Shown here piece by piece: positions 9,437-15,867 of a stretch of 64,000 nucleotides of DNA. Made by a program: the position numbers and the translations under genes. This DNA is from HGM10766 sp900757295 (GTDB lineage: Bacteria; Bacillota_I; Bacilli_A; RF39; UBA660): NCBI GenBank assembly GCA_025992315.1, contig DAJPHG010000001.1:62001-126000 (forward strand), in the 5' to 3' direction. A model generated the notes under the pieces. It had not been told where the DNA came from. It searched no databases and saw only the letters and a program-made list of their open reading frames with translations. The number at the start of each line of letters is the position of its first letter. Positions within the stretch are counted from its first letter, which is position 1.

Positions 9437-9442
9437 ATTATA
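9437..9442 (-). promoter_or_regulatory. Extended -10 upstream of the first prepilin-like gene
   Basis: The minus strand reads ATGTTATAAT about 19 bases before the start codon, a TATAAT with a TGn extension. No convincing -35 is seen. It lies just after the terminator of the upstream gene, so this gene may be transcribed separately from its paralogue. Confidence 0.45.
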
Positions 9443-9454
9443 ACATATTTACTA

Positions 9455-9478
9455 TAAAAAAAAGAAGCTGTTGCTTCT
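9455..9478 (-). terminator. Intrinsic terminator of the second prepilin-like gene
   Basis: A stem of AGAAGC with GCTTCT and a four-base loop is followed by eight T residues on the minus strand. It overlaps the stop codon at 9477-9479. Confidence 0.75.
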
Positions 9479-11480
9479 AAGATTGTCCTGTATCACCATT
9501 GTTTGGGTCTGTTACAATGTAGTCTGGCTTGCAAACATCACAACTACTACTATTATCTGATCCACCTATTACAGTTGTATTTAGTTCTAATTTATAGTAT
9601 GAATTATTAGTATCTTGACCATTTAATTTAACATTAAATCCTGAATATTGTAAATCTCCACTATCGTGATTCCATGCTGGATTAGAGTCATCTACTTTTT
9701 TTGAATTTTTAAACATCTCTATTGTATAATCTTCTAAATAATCTTCTTCTGATGAAGATCCTGCACCGTATGAAATTCTATATTCATAAGGAAATTCTAG
9801 ATAAAATTTATCAGGATCATAAACATGACCTAATATAGCAGCACCCTCATAAGTTTTCTTATTATAAGATGTTCCGGTTTTTGAATATGTAAAGTATGCC
9901 GTACCACCTTTTACAATGTAAGAATTATATTCTGGATTAGTAAAGTAATCATCAAATAAATATGGTAATTCACATCTATTATATGTACTATCACATTGAT
10001 AACTTCTTATTTGACTACTTTCTAACCAAGGAAAGATACTATCTCCTGCAATAACAAATTTATAGTAATAACCTATATTAGCTTCTAAGCCATACTCTAT
10101 TATATTATTAATATTTAAATCTACAAAACTAATTTCACTAAAATTATAATTACTTCCAAATTGTTTAGAAGTTGAAAGATAGCTACCTTTTCTAATTTTA
10201 AACTCAACTGTTATACCAGCCTTATTTGCATCATATATTTCTACTCTTTTTCCAATGTAAGTAGTATTATTTATAGTTTTAGATTTTAATACTTTATCAC
10301 TATTATAAGAATAACACTGTTTTAAATCTTTGAAACAATATTTACTGTTTGCTGTTGAAATAGAATACAGTGAAGCTATTTCTTCACTCTTAGGATAGTA
10401 AATATCTAGTGGTAAATATGGAACTAAATTTATCGTTGTTGATATATTTTTTAGAGATATATTTATATATTCATTATCTATTGTTTTATTAGATATTACT
10501 AAATTATTTGAATCTTCATGGAAATCTATTTTATCTATATATTTTTGTAAATTATTTTTTATATGTAATTTAATATTATTTAAACTATTATTGTCAACCT
10601 TAATTGATAAACCTTCTTCAGCAATATTATAAGATTGATTATTAACAATAATTTCATCAGCTATTGTTCCATGAATATTTAAGTATATTGGCTGTGATGT
10701 ATATTTTGCATATAATGTAATGTTTTTAGCAGGCATAGTTGTAAAATCAACTGCTTTAGTTAAATCTTTATCTAAGTACCAACCTGCAAAATTATAATTT
10801 TCTCTATTAGGAGTTGGTAATTTTATTGTTTGATTATATTCATAAGTTTGACTATCTATTTGATCATTAGAATTAGTAACATATGTTATTGTATATTTTT
10901 TAGTTTTTAATACAGCATAGAAATTATTACGTGTTTTAATATTATAAATTTGATTTGCTTTATAACTAGCTTCTGTTGAATTTTTTGTTAAAGACCAGCC
11001 TTCAAATTCATAACCAGTTTTTTCATAAGTTGGTAATTTAATATTATTATTATATTTTCCCGATTTAGTTAAATTTTCTAATTTTTGACTACCATCATAA
11101 AAGTAAACATAATACTTTTTATCATGAATATTATCCTCTTTACAACTATCATTAGTTAACGAAACTTTAGTACATTGATTATCTTTAATAGTAACACTAC
11201 TATTTAAATAATCTTTAGGTAAAGAGCTTTTCTTTAAATAATCTGCTTCTATTAATTTATTAGTTGTTAAACATCCATCAATTAATTCTTTATTCTCAAC
11301 TTTTAAATATGCTTCACAAGAAGATTTAATAATACTTTCTATACGTGTTTTTTCTTTTGCTTGTGATTTTTTATATATGCTTGTCATATTTATAGCTATA
11401 ATAGATCCTAATATGCCTAAAAGAGCAATTGTTACTAATAACTCAACTAATGTAAATCCTTTTTTCTTAATTGATTTCAT
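9477..11480 (-). CDS. Prepilin-like surface protein with InlB-type B repeats (paralogue)
   Basis: A 667-aa protein has the same architecture as its downstream neighbour. The prepilin motif KKKG then FTLVELLVTIALLGILG is at residues 5-25, a charged helix follows, and two InlB B-type repeats lie at about 125-265 (GYEFEGW and NYNFAGWYLD cores). The C-terminal region of about 400 residues is unrecognised and contains CDVC close to its end. The N-terminal 65 residues of the two paralogues align closely (ARIESIIKS versus TRIESIIKS), which suggests tandem duplication and then divergence. The start overlaps the preceding gene by 14 bases, so translation is coupled. Confidence 0.75.
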   Translation of the reverse strand: MKSIKKKGFTLVELLVTIALLGILGSIIAINMTSIYKKSQAKEKTRIESIIKSSCEAYLKVENKELIDGCLTTNKLIEADYLKKSSLPKDYLNSSVTIKDNQCTKVSLTNDSCKEDNIHDKKYYVYFYDGSQKLENLTKSGKYNNNIKLPTYEKTGYEFEGWSLTKNSTEASYKANQIYNIKTRNNFYAVLKTKKYTITYVTNSNDQIDSQTYEYNQTIKLPTPNRENYNFAGWYLDKDLTKAVDFTTMPAKNITLYAKYTSQPIYLNIHGTIADEIIVNNQSYNIAEEGLSIKVDNNSLNNIKLHIKNNLQKYIDKIDFHEDSNNLVISNKTIDNEYINISLKNISTTINLVPYLPLDIYYPKSEEIASLYSISTANSKYCFKDLKQCYSYNSDKVLKSKTINNTTYIGKRVEIYDANKAGITVEFKIRKGSYLSTSKQFGSNYNFSEISFVDLNINNIIEYGLEANIGYYYKFVIAGDSIFPWLESSQIRSYQCDSTYNRCELPYLFDDYFTNPEYNSYIVKGGTAYFTYSKTGTSYNKKTYEGAAILGHVYDPDKFYLEFPYEYRISYGAGSSSEEDYLEDYTIEMFKNSKKVDDSNPAWNHDSGDLQYSGFNVKLNGQDTNNSYYKLELNTTVIGGSDNSSSCDVCKPDYIVTDPNNGDTGQS

Positions 11481-11838
11481 ATTTTACCTTAATATTATCT
11501 ATATTATAATTATCATTATTTAATATTGTTACTAAGCTTTCTTTTTCACTAGCTTTAATAACTTTATTAATATATTTAGTTGATGTTACAGTTTGATCAT
11601 CATTTAAATAAATATTTATTAATATTTGATTAACATATTTTTCTTCTTTAGTATTATTTTTTAAATTAGCAGTTAGAATAATTTTATCATCTTTTACTTG
11701 TATTGTTTCGTTTTCTATTGTTAAAGAAGAATTTTCGATATTTTTTTCTTTAGTATTATTATCTTTTTTTAAGAAAAAGAATAATCCAATACCTAATATT
11801 AAAACACATACTAAGATAATTATTATTTTCTTTTTCAT
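11467..11838 (-). CDS. Small membrane-anchored extracytoplasmic protein, unknown function
   Basis: The product is 123 aa. An N-terminal signal anchor (IIIILVCVLILGIGLFFFL) has no lipobox cysteine at a sensible position. A roughly 90-residue domain follows whose alternating strands (LTANLKNNTKEEKYVNQI) resemble FxLYD-type beta-sandwich domains. It lies 4 bases downstream of a polytopic membrane protein and overlaps the prepilin-like gene, so the three look like one functional unit. An assembly or retention role for the surface proteins is an inference from context. Confidence 0.7.
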   Translation of the reverse strand: MKKKIIIILVCVLILGIGLFFFLKKDNNTKEKNIENSSLTIENETIQVKDDKIILTANLKNNTKEEKYVNQILINIYLNDDQTVTSTKYINKVIKASEKESLVTILNNDNYNIDNIKVKYEIN

Positions 11839-11842
11839 CTAA

Positions 11843-12574
11843 TCACCTATTTACTATTATTAATACTGCTAAATATATTAGTAATAAAATTAGTGCAGCA
11901 ATTACTAATTTCTTTAAACTAAATGTAAATTTATGAACAACTGATTTTTCTTTTTCTTCATTAGAAGTTTTTAATAATGCAATTGATATAAATGGCATTA
12001 CTAATAAAGAATATTTTAGGTAATTATAAAATAAATTATGAAGAATAGATTTTATTAGTATAGTATTTCTTATTAATTCTTTATTTTGAAATAAAAACAT
12101 TAATAATGGTATTAATAAATACCACAATAAATAAATACTTAAAAGAATAGTTATTATATTCTTTTTAGTCAATTTTTTTGGTTCTAAAAAAAGTATAATA
12201 CAAAAATATAATAATGGATAAAACATATATAAAGCAAAAATAAAGTAATTATTAATATTAAAATAGTTCAAAATATTAGATATTATTGATATTAATAAAT
12301 GAAATATTAAAAATATTAAATTTATTTTTATTAAATATTTATTATCTAAAGGCTTTTTATCATCTTTAAAATTATGTTTTAGAAATAATGTTGTTAAAAA
12401 TAATATTAAGATAGATGTTATACCTAAAGAGATTCCTCCATAATATATATAGTATGTTTTAAATGCTAAATAATTTAATTGAGGAATAAAATAACTACAT
12501 ACCGCTACTAATGATAAAGGTAAAACTAGTATTATTATATATGTTACTAAATATTTTAATTTTGTTATTTTCAT
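11843..12574 (-). CDS. Polytopic membrane protein, unknown family
   Basis: A 243-aa protein has about seven hydrophobic segments spread over its whole length and a lysine-rich loop before the last one (EEKEKSVVHKFTFSLKKL). I do not recognise a family. It is the first gene of the cluster of four ending with the two prepilin-like genes. The ATG has an AGGTGAATAAAA ribosome binding site, and an extended -10 lies just upstream. It lacks the motifs of prepilin peptidases (no paired Asp in a GDxK context), so it should not be called PilD. Confidence 0.7.
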   Translation of the reverse strand: MKITKLKYLVTYIIILVLPLSLVAVCSYFIPQLNYLAFKTYYIYYGGISLGITSILILFLTTLFLKHNFKDDKKPLDNKYLIKINLIFLIFHLLISIISNILNYFNINNYFIFALYMFYPLLYFCIILFLEPKKLTKKNIITILLSIYLLWYLLIPLLMFLFQNKELIRNTILIKSILHNLFYNYLKYSLLVMPFISIALLKTSNEEKEKSVVHKFTFSLKKLVIAALILLLIYLAVLIIVNR

Positions 12575-12592
12575 TTTTATTCACCTATTTAT

Positions 12593-12598
12593 ATTATA
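12593..12598 (-). promoter_or_regulatory. Extended -10 of the surface-protein cluster
   Basis: The minus strand carries TTGTTATAAT, a TATAAT with a TGn extension, about 19 bases before the start codon of the polytopic membrane protein. No clear -35 is visible. Confidence 0.5.
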
Positions 12599-12621
12599 AC
12601 AACATATTTACATTTTTATAT

Positions 12622-12652
12622 AAAAAAAGTAAAGTTGTCATTCTAACTTTAC
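12622..12652 (-). terminator. Intrinsic terminator after trmL
   Basis: An eight-pair perfect stem (GTAAAGTT with AACTTTAC, eight-base loop) is followed by seven T residues on the minus strand, 12 bases past the trmL stop. Confidence 0.8.
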
Positions 12653-12664
12653 AAATAATTGACT

Positions 12665-13171
12665 TTATTCTTCAATGAAATTTTTACTTTTATGTGGCTC
12701 TTCACGTAATAAATCATTATAATCTTGTTGACGTAAAGCTTCATATACCATGATAGCTACACTATTAGATAAATTTAAAGCTCTTACATTACTAGTCATC
12801 GGAATTCTCATACAATGATCAATATGAGGTTTTAATATTTCTTTAGGAATCCCTGTTGATTCTTTACCAAAGATAAAATATATATTTTCTTTATTATTAC
12901 TATAGTCAAATGAAGTATGAGGTTTATGACCATATCTAGTTAAGAAATAATATGTTCCTTTATTTTTTTCAAAAAATTCATCTATATTTTCATATACAGT
13001 ATAATCACATTTATCAATATAATTTACTCCACTACGTTTAATATATTTTTCTTCTAAAGAAAAACCTAAAGGTTTTATTAAATGAAGTTTGGTATTTGTT
13101 GCAACACATGTTCTCATTATATTTCCTGTATTTCCAGGAATTTCTGGTTCAAATAAAACTATGTTTAACAT
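12665..13171 (-). CDS. trmL: tRNA (cytidine(34)-2'-O)-methyltransferase TrmL
   Basis: TrmL is a SPOUT-class enzyme that methylates the 2'-O of the wobble nucleotide of tRNA-Leu isoacceptors. Signatures of the knotted fold are EPEIPGNTGNIMRTC near the N-terminus, FGKESTGIP in the SAM-binding knot, and RIPMTSNVRALNLSNSVAI at the C-terminal end. The length of 168 aa is typical. It lies 12 bases downstream of the thioredoxin-fold gene and may be cotranscribed with it. Confidence 0.93.
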   Translation of the reverse strand: MLNIVLFEPEIPGNTGNIMRTCVATNTKLHLIKPLGFSLEEKYIKRSGVNYIDKCDYTVYENIDEFFEKNKGTYYFLTRYGHKPHTSFDYSNNKENIYFIFGKESTGIPKEILKPHIDHCMRIPMTSNVRALNLSNSVAIMVYEALRQQDYNDLLREEPHKSKNFIEE

Positions 13172-13183
13172 TTTTATTCCTTT

Positions 13184-13732
13184 CTAATTTTTAACAACTT
13201 CTAATTTATCTAACATTTGTTCAAAATCCTCTGCTTGCATTAAAGAATTATTGTCTTTTTTTATTATTCCACCATTCACTAGTTTATGATCTTTATAATA
13301 TAGAATTGTTGGAATATTAGTAATTTTTTCGTTTGTTAAATCTAACATGCTATTAATCTCATCAATATAAGCATCATTATTTTTTAACTCAGTTACATTA
13401 AAATAGTAAAACTTATCTTCTAGTTGATATTTTTTTATTACCTTTTTTAACTTTGTTTCCATATTATAAATATTTTCATCATTAGTATAACTAATATATA
13501 GGAAATATTCTGATGGAGCCTCTGATAACACGTCTTGTAATTCATCTAAACTAGTAATTTCATTACTAATTAAATTAGATGAAACTAAATAACTTTTAGT
13601 AATTTTTTCGTTATTATAAACATCATACCATTGAAAGATATAAAATGTTATAAAAACTATTCCTAACATTACAAAAAGTGCTATTATATAATTTTTAGTG
13701 GGAATTTTTCTTTCTTTTGTTTTTGTTGACAT
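13184..13732 (-). CDS. Membrane-anchored thioredoxin-fold protein without the CXXC active site
   Basis: The product is about 182 aa with one N-terminal transmembrane helix (YIIALFVMLGIVFITFYIFQ) and a thioredoxin-like extracytoplasmic domain. The cis-proline strand is clear (NIPTILYYKDHKLV). The position of the catalytic CXXC reads SYTNDEN with no cysteine, so it cannot be a classical disulfide oxidoreductase. The start chosen is the ATG at 13730-13732, which has the AAGGGT ribosome binding site at good distance. Two earlier in-frame ATGs overlap or precede that site. It could have a chaperone-like or peptide-binding role. Confidence 0.65.
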   Translation of the reverse strand: MSTKTKERKIPTKNYIIALFVMLGIVFITFYIFQWYDVYNNEKITKSYLVSSNLISNEITSLDELQDVLSEAPSEYFLYISYTNDENIYNMETKLKKVIKKYQLEDKFYYFNVTELKNNDAYIDEINSMLDLTNEKITNIPTILYYKDHKLVNGGIIKKDNNSLMQAEDFEQMLDKLEVVKN

Positions 13733-13867
13733 ATGGATCATACCCTTCATAATTTAATTTTAACATATTCAAATTTTGTTTAAAAGTTAATTTTCTTACT
13801 TTCAACAAAATTTGTCATTATATCTATAAATATTTTATTATTTTTAATTTATTTATATTATTAAAAT

Positions 13868-13894
13868 TAAAAAAGATTAGAATTTATCTAACCT
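13868..13894 (-). terminator. Intrinsic terminator after cotJC
   Basis: The minus strand shows AGGTTAGA pairing with TCTAATCT (one G-U pair), followed by a T run, immediately after the cotJC stop. Confidence 0.75.
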
Positions 13895-14452
13895 TTAATA
13901 ACCTTTTCTTTGATATTCATCAAACAATTCTTTAAATCTATTATAATGTACAACTTCTCTTTGTCTTAAGAATAATAATATATCTATTATATCTTTATCT
14001 GTTGCTATATTTATTAAATTTTCATAAGTTGCTCTTGCTTTTTGCTCAGCAGCCATATCTTCTTGTAAATCTGCAAGTGGATCTGAAGTTGCATTAAAAT
14101 AAGCTACGCTAAATGGTACTCCATTTGAATCAGTTGGATAAATTGCTTTTTTATGTTCTACGTAATTACTTCCCAAACCAGCTTCTAACATTTCTTCTAC
14201 TGTAGCATCTTTAGTTAGTTGGTAAACCATTGTACAAATCATTTCACAATGACCAAATTCTTCAGTTGCAATATCATTTAGCAAAGCTTTTCCTTTATCA
14301 TCAGGCATAGTGAATTTTTGAGAAAAATAGCGAAGTGCTGCACCAAGTTCACCATTTGACCCACCAAATTGTGTTATTAAATATTTTGCCATTTTTAAAT
14401 CTTTTTTCTTTAAGTTAACTGGGTAGTTTAATTTTTTCTCATATTTAAACAT
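13895..14452 (-). CDS. cotJC: Spore coat protein CotJC (manganese-catalase-like)
   Basis: CotJC is a ferritin-like protein of the inner spore coat, related to manganese catalases. The 185-aa product starts MFKYEKKLNYPVNL and carries metal-ligand motifs EEFGHCE, then QKARATYENLI and REVVHYNRF in the later helices. The start at 14452 is supported by GGGAGGTAGTAAAA just before the ATG. A longer frame exists but would begin inside the preceding gene. It overlaps the cotJA-cotJB gene by 8 bases, as expected for a coupled cotJ operon. It is good evidence for endospore formation. Confidence 0.92.
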   Translation of the reverse strand: MFKYEKKLNYPVNLKKKDLKMAKYLITQFGGSNGELGAALRYFSQKFTMPDDKGKALLNDIATEEFGHCEMICTMVYQLTKDATVEEMLEAGLGSNYVEHKKAIYPTDSNGVPFSVAYFNATSDPLADLQEDMAAEQKARATYENLINIATDKDIIDILLFLRQREVVHYNRFKELFDEYQRKGY

Positions 14453-14888
14453 TTTTACTACCTCCCCATGGCCAATTATAAATCCAATCATATTTGTCTT
14501 GAGTAGCATCTGTTAAACATAATGGACCATCAATTTTTTCATACATTTCTTTTACTTTTTTATATTCTTTTACATATTCTTTAAATAGATTAAACATTCT
14601 ACTATCATCTGGATGAATGTCTAAATAAAGATTTAAATCATTTATAGCAAAATCTAATTGATATAATTTTAATTCTATTTCTTCCTTTCTATTTTTTGGC
14701 ATAATTATTCCTACTTGGTAATTTTTATATGGTTTATATTCATTTTTAAACATATTACCTTTTAAGAATCCTTCTTTATCATCATATAAATTTTGATTAT
14801 TATTTGCACTAATTAAATCATCCATAGATATTCCTAGAAATGATAAATCTAAGTTATAATCTTTATAATTATTATTTTCAAATAACAT
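14445..14888 (-). CDS. Fused CotJA-CotJB spore coat protein
   Basis: The product is 147 aa. The C-terminal half (about 65-145) is a clear CotJB: LDFAINDLNLYLDIHPDDSR, then YKKVKEMYEKIDGPL and a C-terminal Trp-rich YNWPWGG. The N-terminal half contains FLKGNMFKNEYKPYKNY, which matches the core of CotJA (the K.G..F.ELY.PY pattern). In Bacillus and Clostridium cotJA and cotJB are separate small genes. Here they seem joined in one frame, directly upstream of cotJC. The ribosome binding site is CTGGGAGG. The CotJA half is assigned from a short motif only. Confidence 0.75.
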   Translation of the reverse strand: MLFENNNYKDYNLDLSFLGISMDDLISANNNQNLYDDKEGFLKGNMFKNEYKPYKNYQVGIIMPKNRKEEIELKLYQLDFAINDLNLYLDIHPDDSRMFNLFKEYVKEYKKVKEMYEKIDGPLCLTDATQDKYDWIYNWPWGGSKNV

Positions 14889-14944
14889 ATTTTTCCTCCC
14901 AGGATAATATATGTGTTTATGGATAAATGCTTTAGTTAATTAGT

Positions 14945-15442
14945 CTATATGTTTTTAAAAAATGTATTTATAGCATCAGTTATAAAAATTATTAATACAA
15001 AGATAGTAAGAAATGGTGGTATTTTATAAATTATTTTATCTAATAAAGGATTAACAAGATATCCAATTATTATTGAAGCTACTCCCCAAAATAAAGATAC
15101 TTCTACTGCTATATATTTTGTTATATGAAATTTATAGTCACTATAATCCCATAATGTTTTATTAAATACTTTATCTAAAAGCATTCCACCTATTTGTTCT
15201 AAAATAGTTAGAACTATTATTACTGTAATAAAATATAAAGCTATTTCTAAAAATTTATTTAAATCTAAACGTTGATAAAGATCTTTTATTTGAAGCATTA
15301 TAAGTACCCCTAATCCATAAATTGGCGTGAATGGTCCAGACATTATTCCACTTGATGGCTTTATTTTCATTATTAAATCAACTATTATTTCAAATATATA
15401 TCCTAAAAAAGAGTATAGTAAAAAAATATTTAATTTATACAT
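14945..15442 (-). CDS. CmpB-type (DUF1113) putative ABC transporter membrane protein
   Basis: An integral membrane protein of about 165 aa belongs to the family annotated as putative ABC-transporter type IV (CmpB). Diagnostic features are the first helix FLLYSFLGYIFEIIVD, then SGPFTPIYGLGVL and LWDYSDYKF, followed by two C-terminal helices. Substrate and partner are unknown for the family. The start at 15442 is chosen for its GGTGA ribosome binding site; an earlier ATG at 15454 has none. It lies just upstream of the cotJ genes. Confidence 0.8.
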   Translation of the reverse strand: MYKLNIFLLYSFLGYIFEIIVDLIMKIKPSSGIMSGPFTPIYGLGVLIMLQIKDLYQRLDLNKFLEIALYFITVIIVLTILEQIGGMLLDKVFNKTLWDYSDYKFHITKYIAVEVSLFWGVASIIIGYLVNPLLDKIIYKIPPFLTIFVLIIFITDAINTFFKNI

Positions 15443-15558
15443 AAATTTCACCATTATTAGTTTGATAGTTTTTTTTAATTTTATGTAAACTATTATAAAT
15501 ATTTATTTTTATTATTTTTTTTATATTATATAATATCATTAGAAAGTGATGTGTTTAT

Positions 15559-15834
15559 ATGCAATGTCCTAGATGTAATACAAATATTTATGGTAATGTA
15601 GATAAATGTCGTGTATGTGGTTTTGTTTTTAATACTCCTAAGAGTACAATTAAAGAAACTGAAAAACCACATAATGGTTTATTAGATCCAAAAGATTTTG
15701 AAAATTATACTAAGAATTTAGAACTTTATAAAAATAAAAATAAGAGTACTAATTATGCTATTCCTATTATTTTTATTTTAGTAATTGTTGTTATTGTTGT
15801 TTTTATTGCTTTATCTAAATTTTTATTATCATAA
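15559..15834 (+). CDS. Zinc-ribbon single-pass membrane protein
   Basis: The product is 91 aa. An N-terminal zinc ribbon (CPRCNTN then CRVCGF) is followed by a charged linker of about 40 residues and a C-terminal transmembrane helix (IPIIFILVIVVIVVFIAL). Such tail-anchored zinc-ribbon proteins are common and uncharacterised in Bacillota. It is on the plus strand, divergent from the CmpB-type gene and convergent with the P-type ATPase. Confidence 0.8.
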   Translation: MQCPRCNTNIYGNVDKCRVCGFVFNTPKSTIKETEKPHNGLLDPKDFENYTKNLELYKNKNKSTNYAIPIIFILVIVVIVVFIALSKFLLS

Positions 15835-15835
15835 T

Positions 15836-15867
15836 AAAACTACACGTGATTGTGTAGTTTTTTCTTT
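15836..15867. terminator. Bidirectional terminator between convergent genes
   Basis: A perfect ten-base inverted repeat (AAAACTACAC with GTGTAGTTTT, six-base loop) is flanked by a T run on the plus strand and by TTTTATTAT on the minus strand. It serves the zinc-ribbon gene and the P-type ATPase, whose stop codon it overlaps. Confidence 0.85.

Noticed and set aside
11843..12574. The polytopic protein in the prepilin cluster as a prepilin peptidase.
   Set aside because: The two catalytic Asp motifs of the peptidase family are not visible and the helix layout differs.
14905..14922. CATATATTA and CATAAACA in front of the cotJ genes as sigma-E/K -10 elements.
   Set aside because: The first would place the transcription start inside the ribosome binding site, and neither has a convincing -35 at the right distance. 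A sporulation promoter is expected but cannot be fixed here.
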